This document shows positions 46,970-58,205 of a DNA stretch of 64,000 nt, in pieces. Each line of letters begins with the position of its first letter. The first letter of the stretch is position 1. The stretch spans positions 322,958 through 386,957 of the forward strand of contig VSDK01014170.1 in assembly GCA_009767595.1 (NCBI GenBank). The letters are read 5' to 3'. Origin of the DNA: Symbiodinium kawagutii. Taxonomy: Eukaryota > Sar > Dinophyceae > Suessiales > Symbiodiniaceae. The notes under the pieces were generated by a model that did not search any database, was not told the DNA's origin, and was given only the letters and a program-made list of their open reading frames with translations. The position numbers and the translations under genes were made by a program.

Positions 46970-48539
46970 CAAACAACTGAAATAAATATCATGTCAGGGC
47001 AAAATGCCAGTGAATCCAATTTGCAGGACCTTGGTGCACGATAAACGAAACTGGTCCAAACGTTCAGGGTTGCTACCATAGCTCGCAGCTGAGGTACTGC
47101 GTCTGCGGAAGCCCGTGTAGCCCGTTTTTGAGAACCGTAGCTGCAGGCACAAAAGTGGCTGCAGAGATGCTTTGAACCAACATCAGTTCAAGATAGTTCA
47201 AGGGATTTCAAGGGGCACAGGGTGTTGCACAATGCACATGACTCACGCTGATTTCAATGCACTAGTTGGTAGATGCAAAGCTTCGGACATTGATCTCAGC
47301 AGCACTGGGTACTCCGAGTGGAAAGCTGTCTGGCAAGAAGGCCTGGGTGGCAAGGCCGACATCGAAAGAAAATCATGGGATGTGATGGAACGTTCAACTT
47401 CTTACCATTTCTTACCAACCACAACCATGGGCTACCATCACTTTCGAACTGCCCAACATCGCCCAACTCAGGAAACTGACAAAAACAAGAAGAAACACTC
47501 GTTCGAACCGAGGTTTCCGAACCCCGAGCTGTCTGGGCAGCAACCAAGGGCAGGACAGAACGGAACTGATAAAGGCATTGAATCGAACTGGGGAAACAAC
47601 GTCAAATTCACCGAAGTTCACATCAATTGTGCGTATTCAGATTGACTGGAGAAATCCGGGGAAATTGCCGGACCCGCTGCGGGATGAAATTTCGTTCAAC
47701 AGGGTGTGGCATGACTGGGTGGCTCTTGGCACGTCGAGTTGGTTCAAACTCGGTTTGTGCGGAGGCGCCCGCCATGGTAGCGCGTATGGCTCATACCGTT
47801 GGAGTATCGTGGGGCTCAACCTCCTGAAGAACAAGTTTGGCTCGCATCAGTAGGCACGGTATTGTTAAACATTGAAAAGAGCAGGATGGCCAAGCACAAC
47901 CAAGCAATACTAAGCATGTTAGGCAAACTGCCCTTGGAGAGAATATTTTCATGTATTTTCCTATCCAAGACTCAAAATTGTTGGCTTCCCGTCTACAAAC
48001 TGTAGTGCCTTGGGATGGCTTACCCCATCTGGGTGACCCCAAAGACAGCATGTGCCTTACCCAACTCTCTGAGTTCCTGAGATCCCAACTGGAGGCCTGA
48101 ACGCATGGCTCGGTCCACCCGGGCCCACCCATTCACACCATCACCAGTTACTTTGCTTCTCGTCATGACCGTGGCCCGAGATCTGACAAACCTGACATAC
48201 TTGCGATATGAGTTCTGACATCATCAAACATCAATCATAAGCACAAATCATCCGCGTAAAATTCTGACAGGAATTGAAGGGCATGCCATGTCCCACGTAT
48301 AATTTATACATGCGGGTACATTTTGCTATCTACAGTGACGTCTGTTCGGCCTTTTTGTCGCAAACGTATAATATCGCTTTTCAGCGACTTTCTCTCCAAA
48401 ATATATTCTGAGATGTTCCCTAATGTCTACTCTGACATGTTCTCTGAAACTTGCTCTCAGATTTTCCGTGACAGCTACCATTCCATTTTTCTGTTATATA
48501 CTCTTGATGTTCTTAGACAGAGATATTCTGAGCCTATTT

Positions 48540-48775
48540 GGACAAATAGATGGATGATAGATGGATAGATAGACAGATAGATAGGTAGGTAGGTAGGTAG
48601 ATAGGTATAGAGAACAAATAGATAGGTAGATCGATCGATAGATAGGTAGATAGATGGATAAATAGATTGATAGATGGATAGATAAGTAAGTAGATAGATC
48701 GATCGATCGATAGATAGGTGTATATATATATATATAGATAGGTAGGTAGGTGGGTAGGTTGGCAAATAGATATAC
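48540..48775. repeat. Compound (GATA)/(GATG)/(GTAG) repeat
   Basis: About 230 bp of diverged tetranucleotide units with a short (TA)n at 48720. It makes false Tyr/Leu/Ser-rich frames on the minus strand. Confidence 0.95.
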
Positions 48776-48781
48776 ATATTC

Positions 48782-48854
48782 TGTTGTTTGGTATATCTCT
48801 CTCTCCATTGCCATCTCCAGTGGTGAGACTGACCTAGTGTCATACCAAACAACA
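48782..48854 (-). mobile_element. GA-motif insertion with 13 bp inverted repeats
   Basis: TGTTGTTTGGTAT at 48782..48794 is the exact reverse complement of 48842..48854. The 47 bp between them carry, on the gene strand, GGAGATGGCAATGGA then (GA)n. It looks like a tiny hairpin or MITE-like element using the same core motif as the loci at 37.6, 43.8 and 46.9 kb. Confidence 0.5.
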
Positions 48855-49259
48855 TAGGGTAGCCGGGTAGCATTTTTCACGGATGTTTTGACATCTTATA
48901 CATGTTGCCATGTTATACAGTGCAGGGACATGACTAGCAGCTAGGTCATGCGCAGGGCACTGCTGAAGGCCACTGGGTTGTCTTTAGAGGCTCGCCTAGA
49001 GCTTTCATGATCTCTCTAAGCCATTCTAAGCCTCTAAGATCCAGCTGCTTTCACCACAAAGTGAAAACATGCCCATCCCAGCTGCCAATACCCAGCCTTG
49101 GCAGCTCTGGCCACCGAGCGGCTGGAGGTGGTGAACCTTTGGCACACGTTGGTCATGCAACCGGGACAAATGAACAACTGAGAATCATTGTGACATCTGT
49201 GGATAGTCTGTAGGTCATAGATAGTCATAGTCCCGATCATTGACATTCAAATGTCAATG

Positions 49260-51900
49260 CAAAATCGCAAAATGCCATTCTGTACAATGTCATTTCTGCC
49301 AATACTGATGCATACAAGCAAATACTGCAGGTGACTTTTGTGCACATGGAATGCTTGCGAGTGCTGCAATATTTAATATATATGATGATCAATGATGTTG
49401 GAAGCTTTGTTAAGATTTCATAGTTCCAAAGGTCTCAACAATCAATCGATCTCAACATAGAAAGAAGCCTCAACACTCACTGTGGGGTGGAAGTGGAAGG
49501 GGTGAAAGCAACAGGCAGGCAGCAAGCACCGCCAAACGGTAAAGGTCCCAATATCGCTTTATTTTCTTACTGCTTGCACATGTTCTTGCCTTTTTGGATC
49601 CGAGTTATGGCTCTAAAGAGTCAATTCATGTCAATTCAATTGATTAATTATATTTAATTATGTCATTCTAAATTTCACCTTGCGGTCTCTCAATCTTGGG
49701 GAGTTCCAGAAGTTGCGGCACAACAATCTTTGGGGTGCATCGTATGTGCACTATGTAAGAATTGAAAGTGCTGCTGCATCTGTGCACGCTCCCAAGCCCG
49801 ATTGAACGATCGAGTTGAAAACTTCCACAATCCAGTCTACTGAAATAAAACGACTTACATAAACTTCCTTAACTCTTGCTTTATTCCTAAACAACTTGCT
49901 TTACAAGACTACGTCATCATACGTCATCCACATCGGTCTGTCGTGAAAAAACGGTTGCTTTGAGTCTCAGCGCCGGGCTGATGCTGGCCGAAGCAATCTG
50001 CCCAGGCGCACGTGGTAAGACGCTGGGAGGACCCGGTCCTGAACTCTCTGCACAGGAGCGCACTAACGGATCTCAACTCTAGAGATTTGAGAGGATCTCG
50101 AGGACAAATGAGGATAAGGATGGATAATAAGGATGGATAAGATGAGGATAAGGGGCCTCATGATGATCTCATGATGATCTCATGATGATCATCAGGATCT
50201 CATGGGGTCTCTGTGCTCTTTCAGTTCCTTGTTGACTGCCTGTCATTCGAAAGGATCGACCTCAGAAATGCTAAGGCACCGACCAGTAGGGCTTTTCGGC
50301 CAGGGAACCTTGGCACAGCACGCTGCAGTTTGCTTGTTGAGGACCACGTTGTTGGGCTTAACATAAGGTGGGTCCAAACAAATACAGACTTTGCAATCCA
50401 TATAAGCGTCATTAAGCGTCCAAAATGGCTCAGGCTTGTCACATTGAACATTTTTGTCATGATATCTATTTTCTCTGGGCTGGATTGAATTGAGTTCTAC
50501 TTGAGCTTGCTGATTTTGATGCTCACAGGCACTGAACTACATCCAATTTTGTGTGGCAGTCATGGCTTCAGCAACAAGATGTAACAAAACATGCGATAAT
50601 ATTAAACCTCCGGTCGCAATCCGTTGCCTAGCAAGTGCCGACAGTTCTTTTCCATTCGGGATCCCCTAAGCTGAACATCTACCAGTCGAATCATGTCGAA
50701 TCTAGTCGAGTCTGCAACTAGGTCGAGCCAGCGGAAAATCAGTTGCTATCCCCCCATCCGTCTTCTCAGTGTTCAGCATCTCTCAGTCTTTGTGGAGACA
50801 AGGGCTTCCTGTGCAGGGGAGTTGCACGGCTACACCAAACATGACTTGACATGATTTGTCCCTTGTCAAAGGGAAAACACAAACGCAACGAACGCAGGGA
50901 GATCAGGCATTTCTCGCCTTGATTCCTGCGAGGACCGTGGTCGAGGAGGCCCAGCCTCGGAACAAGCGATGATCACAGGCGCACCGCATGCACTTGAGAC
51001 TTCCGGGCACTGCTACATGGGAAACGAAGCTATAGAAATCCTCTGAAGTCCTGGCAGTCTTGCTAGGCAAAGGTCCTGAACCAGCCTGTACACGGAGAGG
51101 AGTGAAACAGATTCTGCTTAAAACATCTTAAAACCATGCTTGCAGCGATGCAGGGCTCCACTTATCACTTCAGCAGAACACAGCGTGCAAAGGATGTCGC
51201 AAGGATGAAATGTGCATATGCATTTCGAGCGGGCATCGGTGAATCAGGAACCTCGATGGACTGCTGTTTCTCAGCGGAAGCCCCTGCCAAGAAAACACAA
51301 AATCAGAAACCACAGTAACCACAGTCTTCAAATGTCTCCAACCTGCTTCCTGTATCTTCCTGTATCTTCCTGGGTCAGCATTCGGTATCGCTTCTTTTCT
51401 CCATCAGCGAAGCCTACACTGTGCCAGAACTTCACCACCTAGAGACCAGGTCCTCAGCAGTGCTTAAAGATCTTAAAGGCCATGTAGACGACTTTTGCGA
51501 CACTGGCCACAGTGGCAAATCCATAGGGTCTTAAAAATCACCAAAGATTTTTAAAATTGTAGAACAATCACAGGTATAGAATCCACCATGATCAACCAGC
51601 TTCGCGGGATTATTTTCAGCCATGGACAGCCCATAACCCTCACCACCCGTGATCCACAAAACGCACTTTGTCGCATCACTGTGGCACAGCAAGCCAAAAA
51701 TAAACGTCAGGATTCTTTCCCACCTTTATTTCATCGAGTTTGATCACAACCCAGCCATCGTCGCCCGAGATTTCATATGATTTCATGGTACGCTGGCATG
51801 AACGCATCATTGATTAAATTGGTTTCACTGCAGGGCCGCATGGAACTTGTTTCTGCAGTGGGGTTATCAGAATCTTTCTATGGTTCGCTCCATGTGCTGT
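49260..51900. other. No firmly supported gene
   Basis: Contains a GAGGATAAGGATGGATAA-type repeat and ATGATGATCTC tandem units (50090-50200). A stretch at 50220-50460 is open on both strands (minus frame with a hydrophobic TLIWIAKSVFVW), but neither frame has a clear splice context. Confidence 0.4.
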
Positions 51901-51931
51901 CAAAGCCGGTCCAAAAGCTGAACTCTCAGCC

Positions 51932-52356
51932 TTATAGATTCTCATAGAATGTTTCGAGTTCGCCCGTGGCGAAGTGCACGCTCTTGGGCCTATAGTCACC
52001 TTCAAGGCGGCCGCCTCGTCCCTGACACTGAAAGGTGATCCATGTCTGCTGCAAGTGTTGGTAGGTGCTTGGCCCCTCAGGGCCACAGCCACAGTCGGTC
52101 ACGCTGTCCGGGTGCAGGCAATCGAGTAGTAAGACTCTGCCCCTCCAAAAAAATGCAAAGCTGACATTGAAGCCCAGCATGTCCTGGATCAAAATACAGG
52201 CCATGTCGCCATGTGTTTTATGGCGTATGATGCAAACGAGTTAGTCGCCCCGACCGGCCAGGACTCGCCAAACTCGGCATGTTTTCCTTCACCAGGTTCT
52301 TGCGCATAGAAGAATGGATGCCATTTGCCAGGCCAGCCAGAGCTGCTCGAGCCAAT
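51932..52356 (-). CDS. Unidentified protein, two adjoining exons
   Basis: An upstream exon starts at 52356 after GACTCTTCAG, reading IGSSSSGWPGKWHPFFYAQE then GKHAEFGESWPVGATNSFAS. A downstream exon, about 52183 to a TAA at 51932, reads DMLGFNVSFAFFWRGRVLLL, DCLHPDSVTDCGCGPEGPS, YQHLQQTWITFQCQGRGG, and ends FATGELETFYENL. The two frames differ by one base with only about 26 bases between them, too short for a normal intron, so the upstream exon may end earlier (GT donor after GAACCTG) or the sequence may hold a frameshift. No family recognised; it has a secreted-enzyme flavour (Trp, Cys, Gly). Confidence 0.55.
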
Positions 52357-53309
52357 CTGAAGAGTCAGTATGGTGGTACCCAAGGTTCTGAATGGGATGC
52401 TTTCTGTGATGTTTTCTGTGATTCAAGTCTTGATCACGCTCACCATGGTTACAAATTCATTCGGTATTCAAAGATCACGATGCTTTGCATTCTCAGAAAA
52501 CGCTTTGAGCTTACCCTGGCCTCGCCTGTTGTTTGAGCTTCGAGACACGGCGCAGCGACGCCTGGATGCTCTGTCAAGGCTTGGAACAGCATTGGCAAAA
52601 GGGGGTTGCTACGGGTTGCTTCTATCGTGATCTCAACGAACTCTTGCAAATAATCTGGCATTGTTAAACTATGCGATCATATGTTTCCACCACAAGTTCC
52701 AACCAAAAAAACCCTGCCTTTGAGATCTGCGGATTTGTTGGCCTTGAACAACGGTGAATGGCTGACTCTGACATGGAGCGAAGCAGCGGAAAAATATGCT
52801 CATTACATCTCATTACATGGACTTGTCACTTGTCACGACCTGAAGTAGAATTTGGGCGTGATGCATCTAGTATTCAATGGAGGAAAACATGGAATGCTTG
52901 ATAGCATCCAATTGAACAATAGATACAATATGCAAACGCAACAGGTTGATGACGCAGGTTGCAATTGAGAAGACTGTGAACTGACAGCCCGCCTTGATGA
53001 AAGCTGGTTGCGGTGGAGAGTCTGCGGGCCTTCTGCGCAGTGCTGTTCACTGTAGCACTGCGGGTGCACGCATTGAACAAGCTGAAAAGAATACCACATG
53101 AAAAGCTACCCAAATCTATCCAGTGTACCTGCATGTCGGTTCTTCAGCTTTTTTTGTTGAGAGCCTCTTGCTACATGTTACTATCATCTACCAGCACCTG
53201 TTCTTATTCTTCAACTTGTTGATGATTATTGAGGTGACTGAACTCAAACAGAATAGCCAGGAGCTCCACCGTTGTAGCTCCTCCTCTTGGGCCTCGCATC
53301 AAGATTCAC

Positions 53310-53716
53310 AGGGGGATAGCCCGGTGTCTTGAGATGTATGGACTGTGCTTCGGCTTTCTCTTTTCGCATATCAAATTCTGCCAGGAGGCCCTGCCGTGAC
53401 CGAAATAAGGAGATGTCTCAGGATGTCTCTCTCTCCCTGGTTTTTCAACGCTTGAAGTGAAAGGAAAACGAGGTTTTTTAGAAAGTTCTCTATCCACTTC
53501 CCCATCCCAGGCGGCTGACCTGCACCCCCTTTGAACTGTCTTTCTGGCCCTCAGAGCGCCCATCAGCGTCCATTCTCCAAGAAATCTTTCAACATGCAGA
53601 AGCAAGGCAGAGCAGCCAAGATTGATCTGGAGCAAACAGTTGCTTAACCAAGTTGTCATTTTCACATGCACTTCTGCAGTGGGATTGGATATGGAAAGCT
53701 TATGAGAATCAACCAC
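53310..53716 (-). CDS. Possible exon(s)
   Basis: A 136-codon minus frame includes RTLMGALRARKTVQRGC-like basic sequence and a hydrophobic LLQINLGCSALLLHV stretch. It lies 3' of the exon at 53763..53918 and may hold its next exon, but composition alone does not fix the borders. Confidence 0.3.
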
Positions 53717-53762
53717 AAGTTCAATGTGTTGGAATGTTTTGGATGTCCTTACAGTAGTGGGC

Positions 53763-53918
53763 CTGAGTAGGAGTGGTACATCTCCCTCCTTCTACAAATG
53801 AAAATTTGGAAGCTGGGGCACCAACAACCTCCGCAATCTGCTGGCTTTCCCCTGGCACAAGTGGTTCTGCTGCCACTGGTGCTGCTGCTGATCTTGAGAC
53901 TGTTGTCTCTTCGGGCAC
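53763..53918 (-). CDS. Ala/Glu/Pro-rich exon
   Basis: A 156 bp exon, exactly 52 codons, follows CTGCGCAG and ends at a GC donor (ACTCAG then GCCCAC). It reads VPEETTVSRSAAAPVAAEPL, VPGESQQIAEVVGAPASKFS, FVEGGRCTTPTQ; low-complexity, probably disordered. An upstream open frame (53930-54110) reads QYACLDCSSEMLQLGENKLK then ARLEESEKSKEQDFAKK and is likely the preceding exon. Confidence 0.6.
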
Positions 53919-54826
53919 CTGCGCAGCAGTGGGCTGTTCCTTTGGACATCCTTCATATTGTGACTAGGAATAAGGGGTGAATGTTTTTTAGCGAAGTCTT
54001 GTTCTTTAGATTTCTCGCTTTCTTCTAGTCGAGCTTTTAACTTGTTTTCCCCTAACTGGAGCATTTCGGAGCTGCAATCTAGGCACGCGTACTGTCTTCG
54101 AGCTGAGCTCCCGCGATTCAAAAATGCAGTTGCAATAAAAAGCTGCTGAAGTTGTTCCCTGTTCTCATTGCTCTCTTTTTTGCCGGGTTCTCATTGCTAG
54201 TGTTAGAAGCATTATTCATCATTCTTCTAGGTCTGGTCATTCAACCTTGATACAGCCGCATCGTCACACTCACACTCCACCTGTCCCAGCATACAAATCG
54301 AAAACCAGCACAAGAAAGACAAACGTCGACCAAAAAATCGAGCCAAAGGGCAAAAAAGGAACCAAGACAAGCCAAGCTAAGCAAGCAAAAAACAAAGAGG
54401 AAAACACGCTGAGTGACATGAAGAGACACAGTGACAAGTAGGAAAAAACATGCTTCCCTACGGCCCGTTAGGCAGCACAAGGCACCTGAACTGCAGTGTC
54501 TTTACGCGGAGCTGTGAAGGGCACAAAGAAAGCTGCACCCTGGCAAAGCATCCAAACCCTGGGTGAGGTACCCAGGCTTTGGGCGTTCTGATTTCACGAG
54601 GGCCAACAATTAAACAAATCGAAGTGCTGGTGTGGGTGACTTGGGTTGAATCATGATGAACCTAAACCTGCAACGTGGCAGATTGACAATAAACCCATGC
54701 AGCAACAAATGGGCATGACTCGTCATGACTGCATGAGCACCTTTTGAGTCAGGAATGGCAAGGCTCGAATGCTTCGTTTAAAAATGCAGCCGTGACCTTG
54801 GAGAAGTGCAAATTTCTTAGAACATC

Positions 54827-55429
54827 TTAGAACTTTGCCAAGTCTTTCCATTCAGAAAGGGCTTGGCTGGCAGCAGAAAAATCCTCTTGCGCCCGGGCCC
54901 ACTGCTTGTTGCCACCATCCACACCCAATGTAGACACTTTCTGAGAGAACTCTCTGGCTTTGCCATATGCCTTGGATCCTTCATCACCGGAGAAGTACAA
55001 CATATCCTGCTTGAGGGAGCCACCAGCTTCAAGCAAATTGGCTTTGAGATTCTGAGCCTGCTTGGTCTTGATGTATTCTGGGGTGGCCTCAAACCTTTCC
55101 AAAGCAGCGGTCAAAGCCTTCTTTCTCCTGTCAACTTCGTTCGGGTTTCTGGCTTGGTACACGGTGTCGGTACCATCGCTGAACTGGGAATATGGATTGA
55201 TGGGGTTGTCATTCTGGGAATATGCATCTGACTGACCGCTGCCAAAGCCAAAGACTGAGAAAGTAGGCACTTCTGCCATCACTGGGCCCGCTGGGCTTGC
55301 GGTGCTCAGAACTGCTGCAGCCAACAATGCGGCACGCATTGGCACAAAAGCATCCGAGCAAGTGTGTCGAAGCATCAGAAGGGCTGCCGCAGCAAGGAGC
55401 ACTTTGGACAGCAGTTTCTTGCTCGCCAT
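54827..55429 (-). CDS. Plastid-targeted thylakoid-lumen protein, single exon
   Basis: 200 residues. Residues 6-20 are a hydrophobic signal peptide. AFVP at 27-30 supplies the Phe motif of plastid transit leaders in secondary-plastid algae. A second hydrophobic segment (33-44) ends at VMA-E (50-53), a typical lumenal cleavage site. The mature part of about 148 residues begins EVPTFSVFGFGSGQSDAY and NPINPYSQFSDG, followed by long amphipathic helices (KKALTAALERFEATPEYIKT, LKANLLEAGGSLKQDMLYF). A helical lumenal protein of this size suggests a PsbQ/Psb31-type extrinsic photosystem subunit, but the specific family is not recognised and that is inference. The start at 55429 is preferred over 55453 because it directly precedes the signal peptide. 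It has no intron, unlike its neighbours. Confidence 0.8.
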   Translation of the reverse strand: MASKKLLSKVLLAAAALLMLRHTCSDAFVPMRAALLAAAVLSTASPAGPVMAEVPTFSVFGFGSGQSDAYSQNDNPINPYSQFSDGTDTVYQARNPNEVDRRKKALTAALERFEATPEYIKTKQAQNLKANLLEAGGSLKQDMLYFSGDEGSKAYGKAREFSQKVSTLGVDGGNKQWARAQEDFSAASQALSEWKDLAKF

Positions 55430-55923
55430 GTCCAATGCACCTGGATTCTGCAATGATGCAGTTAAATTATGTTAAATTAAACCTTGCTTCCTCTGAGCAA
55501 CAAAAATGCTGCAGGCAATGTGGTACCTTGCATGCCTTCAGTGCCCCGCAGTTGATGAACCAGCCATGTCCTTGCTGACTGGTCAGGGTTCGGAATCTTC
55601 TGCCATATAGGAATCTAAACTCCGAAGACTCTTTTAATTCCTTCTTCTCAAGCATTCCACTGTTTGCCTGTAGAATTTAAATGCATATTTGATCACATTT
55701 GCTTCAGATTCAAACCAAAGCTGAAAGAGCCACCACCACCAGCATTATCCCACCCGCTGCTGAAACCTGACCACTTGCTTCCAAGTCAAGGCCAGTGGAT
55801 TCAGCACTTGGCCTGGACAAAAGGTCAAACAAATGCGGGAGTTCGTCTTGAAACCCTGCGCAGGATGAATACCTGTCCACTCCAATAGGTACTGCACAAA
55901 CAGTATCAAACAAATAGATCACT

Positions 55924-56225
55924 TTACAGAGTCAGATTCTTCAGGACGCCGGTCATTCCAAGTTCTTGGACTGACGTAGAACATGACTTACAGCAGTCAT
56001 TGCAATAGGCCATGCACACGTTTACACCATGATGTTTCTTCTTTCCTTGGCCCGAGCTGTGCCTGGTAGCGATGTCTGGCTTGGCCTCCTTTGCTTCAGC
56101 TTCTATGGCCGCTCCATCATCACAGCTCTCCGTTGGCTCAGCTGGTACCACTTTCTTCGGCTCTGCTTGCACCACTTTCTCGGCCTGCTCACTTTCACAG
56201 ATTACAAGCAACATCAAGCAACCAC
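55924..56225 (-). CDS. Acidic exon with Cys-rich end
   Basis: It starts after TTGATTCCAG and ends with TAA at 55924. It reads GGCLMLLVICESEQAEKVVQ, then AEPKKVVPAEPTESCDD, AAIEAEAKEAKPDIATR, VNVCMAYCNDCCKSCSTS. The C-x3-C-x2-CC-x2-C cluster and hydrophobic start suggest a secreted or membrane-anchored small protein. The end may be shortened by a donor near TACGTCAG. No family recognised. Confidence 0.5.
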
Positions 56226-56424
56226 CTGGAATCAATAGAATCGGATCAAATGAAATCAGTCATTCTTTACCCCCAACGTCTCAATTGCTATCATAAATTT
56301 GACAGGGCTCATGAACGGCTATTTTTTTTTGCTGGGGCGTCCAGTGGATGAACGGCTATCTGCGAGTTGAATTAGGCAGTTAAATGCCCCTGCTTCACCC
56401 ACAGGCTCACAAAGAAATGTGCAA

Positions 56425-56660
56425 AAATTGATAAAAATGGATGATATGCAAAGCTTTCTCGCGCCCCGAGCACTCTGGCGGCAAATCAGGCTCATTTTGT
56501 GCCGGTGTTGGCGAAAGCACTCCGGCTAGGTACGAGCCGATGGCAAAGCATGTGTATACAAAATGTACCTCTGCCTGGCTCCACCCCGTTGTCAGTTGAA
56601 GAATGCGAGTGGCATTCAACACTGACCCCTGAGTGACACTGCCACCAGTCATTTGCGACT
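56425..56660 (-). CDS. Membrane-like exon, weak DUF1275 resemblance
   Basis: A minus frame reads QMTGGSVTQGSVLNATRILQ then HFVYTCFAIGSYLAGVLS. TGGSVTQ followed by a second segment with GSYLAG recalls the MTGN...F.xGAxxGG pattern of DUF1275 (YoaK-type) membrane proteins; this is inference from a short match. Borders not fixed. Confidence 0.35.
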
Positions 56661-57159
56661 GCATGAATTAGACGAAGAATTATCATTGAATTATGCCAAT
56701 ACTTCGCGCCCAAAGCACGCTGGTCCAAACAAACAATCAGAATGTCAGAGACACCTTTTGGCCTTGTTCAAGTTCTAGGCCCTCAGAAACACATGCTGAT
56801 TTCTCTAAACACATGCTGATTTCTGTCCAGCAATCTTCCCATTTTCACTGTTGGATCCAGCTCACGTTGTCCACAAAAAAAGCCAACTCGAATGGCAGTG
56901 GCTATCATAGCTTCCACGGCGTGTCCGGCATAGCTGACCAGCAAGCCTTAGCTGCCCAGGGCCATCCAGGGCTTAGGCACTAGGTGCCCCAAGGAGGTGC
57001 TCACCACATCACACGGAGCCTGACATTCAGCCGCTTAAAATGATTGAATTTCCGGAAATCGAAGCTCAAAAAAAACTATGCATACATACAATTGATATAT
57101 ATATATATATATACATCATAATTATAGCATATTATAGCTATTCTTATGATCTTCCCCCA

Positions 57160-57265
57160 ATATTTCTTTGCAAAGCGACGGTCAGCTCCGTTGCCATGGA
57201 TGAAGCTGCACTCGGCGCATCAGGTCGCCAACGCACTGGAGATGAATCAGTTGGACCTAAGTCAC
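57160..57265 (-). CDS. Possible exon
   Basis: After GTGACTTAG a minus frame reads PTDSSPVRWRPDAPSAASSM then ATELTVALQ. GC-rich island next to an (AT)n run (57092-57112). The plus frame and a second minus frame are open too, so the assignment is tentative. Confidence 0.35.
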
Positions 57266-57524
57266 TTGGACAGCAAAAATGCAACCAGGAGTTCACCGGT
57301 AGTTGGAGTTAACTGGTAGTTTTCCAGTAGTTAACCTGGGTGTTTCATGGTGTTTCTAAGATGGGGAACCCCAAGTTATATTTACTTTTGCCAGCTGATT
57401 ACCTGTAAATGCTTGAGAAAGGATGGGATGATAAGTGGAGGTGCCCCTATTTTTGAGAAACCGCCAGTATTAACTTATTAGCAAATAGTAGCCAGTAGTT
57501 TGCCAAGTTTACCACTAGTGAGCA

Positions 57525-57627
57525 TTAACGCCAATTGGCAAACCCGTCCAAGTTCTCCCCTCTCAGCGCATGTTGAGATTCCAATTGGAGACTGGACTTA
57601 CATCTGTCTACGAACGTCATCGCATGT
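57525..57627 (-). CDS. C-terminal exon
   Basis: 103 bp from an AG acceptor (TCACTCCAG) to a TAA at 57525. It reads HAMTFVDRCKSSLQLESQHA then LRGENLDGFANWR. The phase is consistent; no family recognised. Confidence 0.45.
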
Positions 57628-58205
57628 CTGGAGTGAACAGGTCTCCCTTGTGAACCCTCAACAACATGCGGTCAAAATGATTGATTACGGCATCCTCCAA
57701 AAACACAGTGGACAAAACACCTGTGGACAGGGCACGAATGCTGCTCTCCAAAAGTTTCATATAGTTTCAACCGTAATGAGTAAAAGAAAGTGACAAGCAC
57801 AAGAATGTCCAGATGACGCAGTACTGAAAGCCACAAGTAGTTTGGAATTTGCATGTTATGGTAGAAACAGGTGGAACATGCGGAACTACTTCAGGGTCAC
57901 ATCTGAGTGAAGTAAATGAAATGCTTAGCACTCCTGAAATGTCATGAATTAGGAGGAAATTTGACTATTTTGACAGCTGTGTATTCGGAAGATATAACTA
58001 CTCGGTTCACGGCTCATATTGCGCCGTGTAGGAACGTGATCTGACGGCTACATGTCTTTGTCATTCTGAACACGGAATTCCACTGTGTTTCAACATGTCT
58101 CGCATGACGGTGCACAAAAAAGTCCTTTTTTCCGTGCTCTGAAAATCCGAGTCAACTAGTGCCAGCTCACCAAATTTTCATCAAGTGAGTCAAGAGCTTC
58201 ACACT

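Noticed and set aside
47172..47853. Overlapping plus frames of 157 and 91 codons
   Set aside because: No motif or splice context; the minus strand is open as well. Left unannotated.
48475..48880. Tyr/Leu/Ser-rich minus frames of 128 and 132 codons
   Set aside because: Translation of GATA-type microsatellite.
50419..50429. Second possible DinoSL fragment (AGCCATTTTGG on the minus strand)
   Set aside because: An internal 11-base match only, not reaching the 3' end of the leader; chance matches of this kind are expected.
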